This document shows, piece after piece, positions 1-7,990 of a stretch of DNA of 64,000 nucleotides. The stretch lies in the NCBI RefSeq assembly GCF_017573465.1, contig NZ_JAGEPF010000018.1, positions 1 through 64,000 on the forward strand, written 5' to 3'. Numbering within the stretch: the stretch's first letter is position 1; each line of letters starts with the position of its first letter. Origin of the DNA: Actinomadura violacea (GTDB lineage Bacteria; Actinomycetota; Actinomycetes; Streptosporangiales; Streptosporangiaceae). A model generated the notes under the pieces. The model saw only the letters and a program-made list of their open reading frames with translations, ran no database searches and was not told the DNA's origin. A program made the translations under genes and the position numbers.

Positions 1-15
1 GGCCGCAGAGATTCA

Positions 16-456
16 TCACGCCGGCCTCGCCAACGAACCCTGGGTGAACTCGCCAACGATCTCCGGAAACCCACGGGAAAGGCGAGCCCGTAGAAAGATC
101 ATCCGCCAACCATCGCTGGGCGTCACACCGAGGAAGCGGATCAGCGTGGCCAGCAGGGGAGGAGCGGTCAGGCAGACCACGACCGCATCTGCGACCCGGT
201 CGAGCCGGCAGACCTCATCGCGGCGCCCGCTGGCGAGCACCACGATGAGGCACTGGCCTCCTATCGTTCCGGCGAGAAGGACGAACGCGGCCACCGCAAG
301 GGCCAGCCCGGCGAAGCCGATCTGCAGTACAGCCCAGGCGCTCACCACGCCGCAGCCGCTCGCGTACACGATCGACGCAAGGGCAAGACGACGCCCGCGA
401 CGGCGCGGCGACCTGATGGAATCCTCCGATCTCGGCTGATTCGTCATAGACGTCAT
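16..456 (-). CDS. Hypothetical membrane protein
   Basis: A protein of about 146 residues if translation begins at the ATG chosen here. Another ATG lies three codons in, and an upstream in-frame extension to 531 is Arg/Pro-rich and less likely. After a basic stretch (RSPRRRGRR) come two closely spaced hydrophobic segments near residues 23-45 and 47-68, and a third near 95-115, so it is probably an integral membrane protein. No catalytic motif or known family is recognised. Its stop is close to the window edge, so any operon partner to the left is unseen. Confidence 0.6.
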   Translation of the reverse strand: MTSMTNQPRSEDSIRSPRRRGRRLALASIVYASGCGVVSAWAVLQIGFAGLALAVAAFVLLAGTIGGQCLIVVLASGRRDEVCRLDRVADAVVVCLTAPPLLATLIRFLGVTPSDGWRMIFLRARLSRGFPEIVGEFTQGSLARPA

Positions 457-625
457 CACAGCATGCGAAGCGTTGCGACGAGGTGCAGTAGCAGGTCCTG
501 GCCCTGGCCGCCTCCGACCTAGGCGATCCATTCACGCTCTTTTCGCCTCGTGAGCTCCATGAAGCGGCCGTTGACACCGCCGGCTTGCGGACGACGAATG
601 CTCCGCCCGCCCCCGGGAGGTGAAG

Positions 626-657
626 CGCCGGGCCCCTCCCTTTGGTGGGGCCCGGCG
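626..657. terminator. Strong GC hairpin, probable terminator
   Basis: An 11-bp perfect inverted repeat (CGCCGGGCCCC / its complement) closes a 10-base loop. It is followed by only three T on the + strand. It lies between the leftward membrane-protein gene and the ATP-grasp remnant, so it could stop transcription from either side. The rest of 457-805 shows no convincing gene. Confidence 0.55.
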
Positions 658-805
658 TTTGGTGATGCCGTGGTTCGTCGCGAAGGCTCCGGCTGCGGCT
701 CGACTCAGGGTTGTTCGGGCGGTCGCGTGCGGCGGGCAGCGCTGGCGCGCTCGCTGAGTCAGTCGGCTTGGCGAGGGTGAGGGAGGCGGTGGCCGCGGCG
801 GCGGC

Positions 806-1105
806 GTGTTCGGGGTCGCCGGCGCGCAGGTGCGGTTCATCATCGCGCCCGCCGACGGGACCCTCACCGCGATCACCGGCCTTCCCCACGGCGAGCCCGA
901 CGTGCCCGACGTCCGGGTCCGCGCCGCCGCCGGCGACCAGGTCGAACCGGCCGTCAGCAACCGCGGCCGCCTGGGATCCTTCGTCGTCACCGGAGACGAC
1001 CCGCAGCGCCTCGAGCAGCGCGCCGACGCGCTGGCGCGCTGGCGCGCGGCATCCACGTCACCGTCAACGGCGCCGACGTCGCAGCGGGCCGGGCGGGGCT
1101 GGCGA
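806..1105 (+). pseudogene. C-terminal remnant of an ATP-grasp (biotin-carboxylase-like) enzyme
   Basis: One frame encodes a stretch typical of the last domain of actinobacterial ATP-grasp enzymes: AGAQVRFIIAPADGTLTAI, then SNRGRLGSFVVTGDDP and RADALAR. Near position 1045 the homology moves to another frame, which continues GIHVTVNGADVAAGRAGLAS. There is no upstream ATP-grasp core, so this is a frameshifted 3' fragment. Its end abuts the convergent phosphotransferase gene. The family assignment rests on motif recall; the frame change is seen directly. Confidence 0.6.
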
Positions 1106-1106
1106 G

Positions 1107-2342
1107 TCAGGTCAGCGCGGACACCACCGCGGCCATCTCCTGATAGGAGCGGGTCACCGCGTCGTGGTGGCCGAGCCGGAACCGCTCCAGACGCAGCGCC
1201 CCGACATGCCGGGCCTCATAGATCCGCGAGCGCAGCACCGCGCCCGGGGACGTGCGGTCGAGCCGGCCGTACCCGTCCCAGAACCCGCGCCGCTCGTCGT
1301 CCTTGGCGGTCGCCATGCGGACGGTCCAATCAGCGGAGACCTCCCCGAACCACGTGCGATCGAAGTCCAGCACCCCGCTGATCATCGGCGCCGGCGCGGT
1401 GTCCGACAGCATCACGTTGACCGTCCACAGGTCCCCGGTGAGCAGCCGCGGCTCGGTGACCTCATCCAGCACGGCGCGGTGCTCGGCGGCGACCGCGGCG
1501 ACCTTGCGGAGGTCGGCGGCGTCCAAGCCGACGCTGTCCACGTCGGCGGCGATGTCCTCCAACGACGCCAGCACCGCCTGCGACCAGGTCGCGTGCCCCG
1601 GGCCAGCGACCGGCCCGAAGTGCGGGCCCCGCACGGCGTGCACCGCGGCGGTGATCTCGCCGAGCTGCGCGAAGTACCCGCCCCAGATCCGCCGCGGATA
1701 CTCCGACAGCCGTTCGGGTGCCGGAACCCCGGCCAGCAGGCTCTGCACCATGTAGTCCCGGCCGATCACCGTGTGGGACCAGTCCGCGGCGATCACCCGC
1801 GGCATCAGCGCAGCGATCGGCGTCAGCCACGGCACCGACGCCAGCTCGTTGCGCATCAACTCCCGCTCACTGCGGAACTGCCGGCCCGGCTCCGGCGCCA
1901 CCCGCAAGATCACCGGCTCAGCGCCCGCGACCTGGACGCGGTAGGTGGAGTTGTACATCCCCGCACCCAGCTCCACGGCGGACGTCACCTGGCAGCCGGC
2001 TCCGAACACCCGCCGCATCACCGCGCGGATCTCCTCGCCCGTCAGGGACTCTTGGAACGCCCCTTCGCCCCGGGCGATCGGCTGGTAATCGAGCGGTATG
2101 TCCTGGACGGGAGCGATACGGGCCTGCCGGTCCGCGGCGTCGATCCCACGTGACCGCAGGTCGGCGTACACGGTGTCGCGACGGACATCGGCCGCACGCG
2201 CCAGAGCGGCGACATTGCGGATCCCCGCCCACCAGGCGGCGGCGAGCAAGTCGGCGCGGTCCTGTGGGAGACGGTTGCGGCGGGCGACCCATCCGCCGAG
2301 CGCAGCCAGGGCCTGCCGAGAGGCGGCATCATCAATGTCCAC
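1107..2342 (-). CDS. Phosphotransferase (APH family) with N-terminal helix-turn-helix
   Basis: A 411-residue protein with a GTG start. Residues about 40-70 (GIRNVAALARAADVRRDTVY) look like a helix-turn-helix. The rest is an aminoglycoside-phosphotransferase-type kinase fold: a Gly-rich AVELGAGMYNSTYRV segment, catalytic loop TGDLWTVNVML and metal-binding VLDFDR. The usual HGD is TGD here. It may phosphorylate a small molecule; the substrate is unknown. A large double palindrome lies 12 bp upstream of the start codon, so the attached DNA-binding domain may regulate its own gene (inference). It converges with the ATP-grasp remnant. Confidence 0.85.
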   Translation of the reverse strand: MDIDDAASRQALAALGGWVARRNRLPQDRADLLAAAWWAGIRNVAALARAADVRRDTVYADLRSRGIDAADRQARIAPVQDIPLDYQPIARGEGAFQESLTGEEIRAVMRRVFGAGCQVTSAVELGAGMYNSTYRVQVAGAEPVILRVAPEPGRQFRSERELMRNELASVPWLTPIAALMPRVIAADWSHTVIGRDYMVQSLLAGVPAPERLSEYPRRIWGGYFAQLGEITAAVHAVRGPHFGPVAGPGHATWSQAVLASLEDIAADVDSVGLDAADLRKVAAVAAEHRAVLDEVTEPRLLTGDLWTVNVMLSDTAPAPMISGVLDFDRTWFGEVSADWTVRMATAKDDERRGFWDGYGRLDRTSPGAVLRSRIYEARHVGALRLERFRLGHHDAVTRSYQEMAAVVSALT

Positions 2343-2353
2343 CCATCCAACCT

Positions 2354-2389
2354 ATGTCGACCCATTCGACATGTCGAGTGAGTCGACAT
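2354..2389. promoter_or_regulatory. Double 19-bp inverted operator upstream of the HTH-phosphotransferase
   Basis: Two copies of a 19-bp site, ATGTCGACYCAYTCGACAT, meet head to head around a central TCGACATGTCGA. Each site is itself imperfectly palindromic (ATGTCGA ... TCGACAT). The array lies 12 bp from the GTG start of the downstream leftward gene. This arrangement suggests co-operative binding of a dimeric repressor. Confidence 0.65.
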
Positions 2390-2521
2390 TATCCGTGCCG
2401 GATACAGCGACTCGTAGGCCTGGGCCAAAGGTCAGCTCTTCCCCGCACTGCACGTAGCGATCTGGAAGATCATCCGCGGATGACCTGTGGTCGAAGGGCT
2501 CTGTCGCTACCGTCCAGGGCC

Positions 2522-2794
2522 ATGACCACGATCTCGATGCCCCTGTCGCCGGGCCCTTTCGGCCCGGCGATGCTCGGCACGGTGCGGTTGACTCCCATGC
2601 TCTCGGAGCCCGTGCATGAATTGATCTGCCAGGACTGCCCGTGGGCACTCAGCATCGGCCCGCGCCCCGTCGCCGTCCTGGTGGCGGCCTCTCACTCGCG
2701 AAAGGTCCATGACACCGCGGTGTGCGGTGACCTTGATTTGCCCAGCGAAGCGGCCCCTGCCGCCAAGACGGGCTCTACGGCAACTCGACCTTGA
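2522..2794 (+). CDS. Small putative zinc-binding protein
   Basis: An ORF of 90 residues starting at ATG. Its middle has CQDC, followed about 25 residues later by SHSRKVH and a cysteine, a possible Cys2-His2/Cys zinc site. The composition (ALSIGPRPVAVLVAASHS) is plausible for a folded small protein. No strong ribosome-binding site is visible, and its end overlaps the convergent neighbour by about 20 bp. A leftward ORF covers the same DNA, so the coding assignment is uncertain. Confidence 0.4.
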   Translation: MTTISMPLSPGPFGPAMLGTVRLTPMLSEPVHELICQDCPWALSIGPRPVAVLVAASHSRKVHDTAVCGDLDLPSEAAPAAKTGSTATRP

Positions 2795-3377
2795 CCGGGA
2801 CGGTCCAGTCCGGCAGGCCGTCCTTGCGGCCGACCAACTCCAGCACGAACGGATGCTCGGCGCGCTCGGCCTGCCAGGACTCGCCAGTCATGGAGGTCCA
2901 GTGCGGCGGCCGGGTCGGCTTCAGAACGAACTGGCGTCGTTGGCCGACTCGTAGCGCGCCGCACCGGACGGTGCGGCCGTGCTCGTCGGCGCCGTCGCCG
3001 CCATGGACGAACTGGTGGGTCGCCCAGACCTGCGCGGCGATCTCCTCCGCGCTCGGCCCGCCGGGGGAGACCGGCGCGCGGCCGGGGATGTCGTCGCGGA
3101 CGCTGATGGTGATGGCATCCAGGCCGCCGAGTTCCACCGGCCCGGACAGCTCGATCCACACGTCGACATGGTCGAGGTTGCCCGGCCGGGCGGTGATGGT
3201 GACGTGCGGGGTCAGCTCACCGTGGCGGCGGTCGGCTTCGATCCGGCTGGTCGTCTGGTCAGCCGCGGCCGACCGGTGCGCCGCCCTCCAGGCGAGGACG
3301 CTGACCGGGACGCTGAAGGCGGTACCGACGATAGAGACGCCGAGCCCGGCGAGGGCGATGGGATCCACCTGCGGCAC
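2775..3377 (-). CDS. Hypothetical protein with N-terminal membrane anchor
   Basis: About 200 residues from the GTG chosen (VPQVDPIALAG); longer in-frame starts reach 3449. One hydrophobic segment near residues 6-27 (LAGLGVSIVGTAFSVPVSVLA) is followed by a charged, beta-rich soluble part: HVTITARPGNLDHVDVWIEL, then DAITISVRDDIPG. This suggests a membrane-anchored cytosolic domain. No family is recognised. The region 3378-3700 upstream carries no convincing gene. Confidence 0.65.
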   Translation of the reverse strand: MPQVDPIALAGLGVSIVGTAFSVPVSVLAWRAAHRSAAADQTTSRIEADRRHGELTPHVTITARPGNLDHVDVWIELSGPVELGGLDAITISVRDDIPGRAPVSPGGPSAEEIAAQVWATHQFVHGGDGADEHGRTVRCGALRVGQRRQFVLKPTRPPHWTSMTGESWQAERAEHPFVLELVGRKDGLPDWTVPVKVELP

Positions 3378-3707
3378 GGTAGCCGCGGCGCCAGCCCGCC
3401 AACACCGGAACACCAAACGGCGGCTGCGCCGGTGGGAGTCCGGCAACAACCGCGATAGTGGCAGCCGTGACGCCGACTGCGATAGCGCGCATGTACGGCT
3501 CCTTTTCCGACTCGGGCCGTGGATCCCCAGGCTGTGGGATGGAGTCTTACGTGCCGTTCCACTGCCGCGCGGGCACTGATACCGGCAAGAGTCCCGGCGG
3601 TGACGTCGTTCTCACCGGCCGGTAACAAGGGCCGGCTGGGCGGCTGCTCTTGGCGTCACCTGGATTCTGTCGGCAGCCCGGCGTAGAGTTGCGCCCGTTG
3701 GATCTAC

Positions 3708-3893
3708 AGCCCCGCTCAGGCGGGGATGGTCCTTGGTTTTGTGTGGCCGGCAAGTTGGCCCCGCGTATGCGGGGGTACCCCAAGCCAGGTGATGGTGCGA
3801 AATGCTCCCCGCGAGAGCGGGGGTGATCCGGCTGCTAGGGGTAGTTGACCCTGACGTTTGGATCTTGCTCCCCGCGAGAGCGGGGGTGTGGCG
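3708..3893. CRISPR. Decayed CRISPR array with type I-E-like repeats
   Basis: Four copies of a hairpin repeat resembling the actinobacterial I-E repeat (core CTCCCCGCGNGAGCGGGGG). The CCCC cores begin at 3710, 3759, 3807 and 3870. The last two share TGCTCCCCGCGAGAGCGGGG exactly; the first two are degenerate (GCTCAGGC, GCGTATGC). Spacing is irregular (49, 48 and 63 bp instead of about 61), so spacers appear shortened. No cas gene lies in the window. It reads as an orphan or relic array. Confidence 0.65.
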
Positions 3894-3944
3894 CCGCCTT
3901 CGGGCGGCGCGGATCACAGCCAGGTAGCGCCCAGTGGACGCGAC

Positions 3945-3976
3945 AAGGGCCCCGGTGCCGAAGCGCCGGGGCCCTT
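3945..3976. terminator. Hairpin terminator between the two repeat arrays
   Basis: An 11-bp perfect stem (AAGGGCCCCGG with its complement) around a 10-base loop, followed on the + strand by TGCTTT. It separates the I-E-like repeats from the second repeat family and could end a transcript from the first array. Confidence 0.55.
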
Positions 3977-4126
3977 GCTTTCCCTCAAAGGGGCGATGAT
4001 CGCGGGTTCGCGGGCGGATTCAGCAACAAACCCAACCAGTTGCGATCCCTCAAAGGGGCGATGAAGAAATATGCAGATCGGGTGAAGAAACTCGATCAGT
4101 TGCGAACCCTCATAGGGTCAATGAGT
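3974..4126. CRISPR. Second short repeat array of a different repeat type
   Basis: Three copies of a repeat with core CCCTCAAAGGGGCGATGA begin their CCCTC at 3982, 4047 and 4107, a spacing of 65 and 60 bp. The two right copies extend left to CAGTTGCGA. The last copy has diverged (CCCTCATAGGGTCAATGA). The inter-repeat sequences differ from one another, as spacers would. Period, internal hairpin and terminal divergence fit a short CRISPR relic unlike the neighbouring I-E type. No cas genes are present. Confidence 0.6.
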
Positions 4127-4322
4127 TCCCTACGTTAGCACCGTTCTCGCGCGCCGTGATGCCATGGGCGCGCTTTCCTTCCTGGCCGATCCCGACCAGC
4201 GCTCAGCTTCCTGGTCCGGGGGATCTGGCCAGGTCGCCGGGGATGGCGTCCAGCAGTTCGCGCGGCCCTGCGGGCCGGGGGAGGGAAGTCGCCAGGAACA
4301 GCGGAGCACCCTCCTGGGGCAG

Positions 4323-4670
4323 CTACCGGTCGTTCTGGACCCGACTGTCACCCTCGCGGCTGGCCGCCGTGGCCTGGTCGATAACCGCGAGCTCATGCGG
4401 CTCCATCTCGCATGAACGCACCGTTCCCGCGCGGGGAGTAGGCCCGTCATCGATCAGCGTGATCGACACCCCGGCAGCCCTCATCGTGGTCCCTAGCACC
4501 GCAACCTGATCGTCCGGCATCTCGGTCACGTTCGTCATGAGCTCGACCTCGGACGGAGCGATACCGTCCTGCGCGGCCCCCTCCACCAGCATCCGGACCA
4601 TCTGGTCCACCTCGGTCTCAAAGGGCAGCCCTTCAGGGCGCACCACATACCCGGAACCCGGAATCTGCAT
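4323..4670 (-). CDS. Hypothetical protein, 115 residues
   Basis: Starts at ATG (MQIPGSGYVVRPEGLPFE). It is acidic, with mixed helix/strand composition and segments VDQMVRMLVEGAAQDGI and EMPDDQVAVLGTTMRAAGVS. No membrane segment or catalytic motif is seen. It stands alone between the CRISPR-like arrays and the integrase gene. Function unknown. Confidence 0.6.
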   Translation of the reverse strand: MQIPGSGYVVRPEGLPFETEVDQMVRMLVEGAAQDGIAPSEVELMTNVTEMPDDQVAVLGTTMRAAGVSITLIDDGPTPRAGTVRSCEMEPHELAVIDQATAASREGDSRVQNDR

Positions 4671-4752
4671 AGCTACGTAGCGTAACCACGCTCACACGTG
4701 AGCGCAGACGCTTGAAGTTCTCCAGGCCAAGATCAGAGGTATGGATCGGGGG

Positions 4753-6009
4753 TCAGCCGCCTTGTTGGGTTGACCGCTCGGGGAGCCCGCTGAGGGTGGG
4801 GTGGGCGAGGATCCAGGTGTAGAGGATCTCGTGTAGGCGGCCGTCCCAGTGCGGGCGGTTGTAGATGCCGGTGGTGGTGCCGGTGTGGCCGAGCAGGCGG
4901 CCGACGCGGGGCTCGTCGACGTCGGCGGCGCGGGCGGCGGTGCTGATGCCGGCGCGCAGGGAGTGCGCGGCCAGGGCGTCGACGACCTCGTCGGGTTGTC
5001 CGGCGTCGGCGGCGGCGTCCTTGACGGTGGTGGCGACGTACCGTTCGGACAGTGCGGTGGCGCGGACGTTGCCGCCGTTGGTGATGCCCGACAGCAGCGG
5101 CGGCGCGGCCTGGCCGGTGCGGACCCGGCGGCGCCGGGCGAGGTGGCGGCGCCGGTCGGCGGCCTCCAGCCAGGCCAAAGTGGCGCGCACTGGGCACAGC
5201 CAGGTCAGCTCGGCGGGCGCGTAGGGGATGTCGATGGTGCGGCCGGCGCCCTCCTGGTCGGTTTTGCTGTGGCCGAGGGTGATCCGCAGGCCCTGTTCGA
5301 GGAGCTCCAGGTCGTCGACCCGGATGCCGGTGAATTCGGTGCGGCGGACCCCGGCGAAGAACCCGAGCAGCAGCAGGCAGCGGTCGCGGAGCGCGATCAG
5401 GTAGGCGCGGCGGACGGCGGCGCGGGCGGCCGGGTGCGGGCGCGGCGGGACGGGACGGGCGCCGACCATGGCCGCCAGCAGGGGCAGGGAGACGGCGTCC
5501 TTGCCGGTGGCGTGGACGCCGTGGGTGCGGCGCATGCCGCGGCTGATCTGCCGGATCCACGGATGGTCGGTGGGGGTGGGCAGCCCGGCCTCGCCGTGCT
5601 TGTACCGGATCGCGGCGATCCGCTGCGCCACGGTGCGCATCGCGATGCCGGTGCGGCCCAGCTCGGCCAGGTACAGGGCGACCACCTCGACCTCGGTCGG
5701 CCGCGCCGGCACCCCGACCGGCAGGCCGAACCGGGCGCAGAACCCTTCGAACTCGGCCCAGCCGTGCGCGTACTTGCTGCGGGTGGCGGGCGCGTGCGCG
5801 GCGGCCAGGTACCCGGCGACGTCGGCGGCCAGCGCCGCCAGGTAGGCGGCGTCGGCGTCGCCGTCGGCCGGGACGCGGGCGCGCACGAACCGGGCCAGGT
5901 CCGGGGCGGCGCCGCGGCCACCGGGCGGCGCGGCGGGCACCACCTGGCCCTGCAGCGGCTCGGATCGAGGCTCGGGCGGAGGTGCGGGGGAGGCGACCAG
6001 GTCGGTCAT
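4753..6009 (-). CDS. Tyrosine-type site-specific recombinase (integrase)
   Basis: A 418-residue recombinase. An N-terminal SAM-like arm-binding domain (about 60-150, TRSKYAHGWAEFEGFCARFG) precedes the catalytic domain. Active-site elements visible: GVRRTEF (catalytic Arg, near 225), HSLRAG (HxxR, near 350), GHTG (His) and GIYNRP (Tyr nucleophile, near 385). It would cut and rejoin DNA at attachment sites. Its start overlaps the stop of the upstream gene by ATGA, so the two are translationally coupled. The length is slightly above the family norm because of a Pro-rich N-terminus. No att core was identified. Confidence 0.93.
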   Translation of the reverse strand: MTDLVASPAPPPEPRSEPLQGQVVPAAPPGGRGAAPDLARFVRARVPADGDADAAYLAALAADVAGYLAAAHAPATRSKYAHGWAEFEGFCARFGLPVGVPARPTEVEVVALYLAELGRTGIAMRTVAQRIAAIRYKHGEAGLPTPTDHPWIRQISRGMRRTHGVHATGKDAVSLPLLAAMVGARPVPPRPHPAARAAVRRAYLIALRDRCLLLLGFFAGVRRTEFTGIRVDDLELLEQGLRITLGHSKTDQEGAGRTIDIPYAPAELTWLCPVRATLAWLEAADRRRHLARRRRVRTGQAAPPLLSGITNGGNVRATALSERYVATTVKDAAADAGQPDEVVDALAAHSLRAGISTAARAADVDEPRVGRLLGHTGTTTGIYNRPHWDGRLHEILYTWILAHPTLSGLPERSTQQGG

Positions 6010-6758
6010 GCAGGTCCGTCCGTCGGTGACGCGGCGGGAGACGGGGAGGGGGCGGAGTCGGCGACCGCCGCGCGCGGGCCCGCGCCGGGCTCGCCAGCGG
6101 GCTGCTCGGCGGGAGCGCCGGTCCCGGACCCGGCGACGGGGTCGGCCGGGAAGCCTGCGGAGGCGGAGGAGGAGTCGGCGTCAAAGATCAGCGGGCGCGC
6201 GGCGTAGTCGCCCAGGATGCCCAGGGTGAGGGGGGCGTGTTCGGTCTTGCCGGCCGCCGGGAGGCGGATGTCGAGTTCGGCGCGGTGGGCGCGGCTGGGG
6301 CGGTGGGTGAGTTCCTCCACGGCCGCGGTCTCCTCGGGGGTGGGGGCGATGTCCTTGAGCGTGGAGGCCGAGCGCGCGGCCGCGGTGGCGAGCGCGGGCC
6401 AGGAGACCGGATCCGGGGTGACGAACTCGCGGCCCCAGGCCACGCCGAGCGCGCGCAGCAGCTCGGCGGTGCGGGTGAGCCGGTCGGCGTGCTGCAGCAT
6501 CGCGGTGACCAGGTCGGTGTTGGTGGCGGTGCCGTCGGCGGCGCCGGGCAGCAGCGCGGCGACGTCGACGCCGAGGTCGACCAGGAAGTCCAGCAGCTCG
6601 GGCGGCGGCGGCTGCCGCCGCCCGGTCCCGCCGGGCGGCCACGGCTGGCCCGGCTGGTCCCGCTCGGCGGCGGGAGCAGGGCTGGGGACGGATGAGTCGT
6701 CGCCGTCGATGGGCCGGAAGGTGTCCAGGCTGGTCAGCGAGCGCTTGCGGCGGGGCAT
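6006..6758 (-). CDS. Hypothetical protein encoded with the integrase
   Basis: 250 residues with a clear GGAGGA ribosome-binding site before the ATG. The N-terminus MPRRKRSLTSLDTF is basic. The middle is a helical domain (about 75-200: DLVTAMLQHADRLTRTAELL, then AATAAARSASTLKDI); the C-terminus is Ala/Pro/Ser-rich and likely disordered. The coupling to the integrase suggests an accessory role in recombination or element maintenance (inference). No family is recognised. Confidence 0.75.
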   Translation of the reverse strand: MPRRKRSLTSLDTFRPIDGDDSSVPSPAPAAERDQPGQPWPPGGTGRRQPPPPELLDFLVDLGVDVAALLPGAADGTATNTDLVTAMLQHADRLTRTAELLRALGVAWGREFVTPDPVSWPALATAAARSASTLKDIAPTPEETAAVEELTHRPSRAHRAELDIRLPAAGKTEHAPLTLGILGDYAARPLIFDADSSSASAGFPADPVAGSGTGAPAEQPAGEPGAGPRAAVADSAPSPSPAASPTDGPA

Positions 6759-6828
6759 GAGGTCCTCCAGATAGCGGGCGGGCGGCCGGGAAATGGCGGC
6801 CGGGGAACTCGCGGGCGAGGCGGCCGGG

Positions 6829-7335
6829 TCAGGGGCGGACGGTGCGGTGGCCGCGGGCGCAGGCGGTGAGCGGGCCCAGGCGCTCGATCAGCTCGGACCA
6901 GGAGTAGCTGCGGTCGTCGGACGGCTCGCCAGCCCGGCGCCGGGGCGACCAGCAGTCCACTGGCAGCGCCCCGAACGAGTCGCGGTCGTCGGGGTGCCGC
7001 TCCCACACCGTGCCGTCGCAGTCCACGACGTCCCGCCGCACGTCATCGGCCGGCCGGGCCGACCGGCCGGCGGGGTCGGACCAGGTCCTGGGGGAGACCC
7101 AGGACGGGTCCAGGGTGTCTAGGGAGTTGCGGCGGGCTTCGGTCAGCGCCAGCCGGGCCGCCTGGCGGCGGTGGGCCGGATCACGATAGGAGGCGACCTC
7201 GGGCAGCGCGAGCACGTCGCGCACCGTCAGGTCGGCCGCCAGCCGGCCGTGGCCGATCTCGGCGGCCGAGGCCGGGACGTGGCTCAGTGGTGGCTCCAGT
7301 GGTGGCTCCAGTGGTGGGTCCGGTGGTGGCTGCAT
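6829..7335 (-). CDS. Hypothetical protein, first gene of the integrase operon
   Basis: 168 residues from ATG. The N-terminus holds a short tandem repeat (PPLEPPLEPPL) encoded by 12-bp repeats. The remainder has DVLALPEVASYRDPAHRR and a Trp-rich acidic C-terminal half (DCDGTVWERHPDDRDSFG). It lies 70 bp upstream of the next leftward gene, so one transcript is likely. Function unknown. Confidence 0.7.
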   Translation of the reverse strand: MQPPPDPPLEPPLEPPLSHVPASAAEIGHGRLAADLTVRDVLALPEVASYRDPAHRRQAARLALTEARRNSLDTLDPSWVSPRTWSDPAGRSARPADDVRRDVVDCDGTVWERHPDDRDSFGALPVDCWSPRRRAGEPSDDRSYSWSELIERLGPLTACARGHRTVRP

Positions 7336-7985
7336 CGGGGTCGTCTCTCCTGTGCACGGTCCGGTGGGTGCCCTGCGTCGCGGCCGTGCGGACGGCCGGG
7401 AGCATGCCCGGGGTGATGTTCGATGGGTCGGCCGGTTTCCGGCCGATGCGTCGAGAACCCTAGTACGGATGGTCAAGATCGGTCGGTCGAAACACCGCAG
7501 TGGGACGGAGTGCATCTGATCGGCGGAGATCCGGAGCCTCGGGTGCCGGGCATCCCTGGGGACGGGGGGCATCGCAGCGAGTGGAAGACGGGCGCCCGGT
7601 GAAATCTTGGATGGCGGACTGAAATCTCCAGTGGCAGCGTGCTGTCGGCGGTGCGGCCGAACCTGGGTTACCTGCGAGTAAGGTCCGGGAAGTTTCCCTT
7701 CCCGAACCCATTTCCAGGCATCCGGCCGCGTCCCTTCCGAAGCTTGGTCAACCGACTCCGTCATGCTGGGGCACGCGGCGAGTCGACCGCAGCTCCCGAT
7801 GCAATGCCCGGCGTTACGACCAAGTGACCCGCCGTGCCGGGCCATCGCCAGCAGTTTCGGTCATCTGACCGAATACCAGGGCAGTGGCGCGCGTTGGCGG
7901 TCGGATGACCGCGAGGCATGAGATGATCGACGCGGCTCCGGTCATTCGGTCGGAGCGGGGGCGGCGGCGCGGAGGGAGCAGTCGG
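7336..7985. other. 650-bp divergent intergenic control region
   Basis: No convincing gene. It separates the leftward integrase operon from the rightward DUF6283 operon, so it should carry both promoters. It holds a 7-bp hairpin (CGGGAAG-TTTCC-CTTCCCG, 7686-7704) and several inverted repeats with a GGTCA or GGTC core listed separately. Expression of both operons is probably controlled here by a DNA-binding protein of the element. Confidence 0.6.
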
Positions 7986-7990
7986 ATGAC
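7857..7990. promoter_or_regulatory. Cluster of GGTC-type inverted repeats (candidate operators)
   Basis: Site 1 is TCGGTCA-TC-TGACCGA (7857-7872). Site 2 is GCGGTC-GGAT-GACCGC (7897-7912), its centre exactly 40 bp from site 1. GTCGGATGAC recurs at 7981-7990, 81 bp from site 2, across the start of the first rightward gene. A further GCTCCG ... CGGAGC pair spans 7936-7957. The helical phasing suggests co-operative binding. Confidence 0.55.

Noticed and set aside
1718..2521. Long rightward ORF across the phosphotransferase gene and beyond
   Set aside because: Arg/Pro/Ser-rich translation antisense to a clear kinase gene; only the 3' end from 2522 was kept as a possible small gene.
3708..4126. 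An active CRISPR-Cas locus
   Set aside because: No cas genes, irregular spacing and degenerate repeats; only relic status can be supported.
4849..6207. 452-residue rightward ORF opposite the integrase
   Set aside because: Gly/Ala/Val/Arg-dominated antisense translation; the integrase on the other strand has all catalytic motifs.
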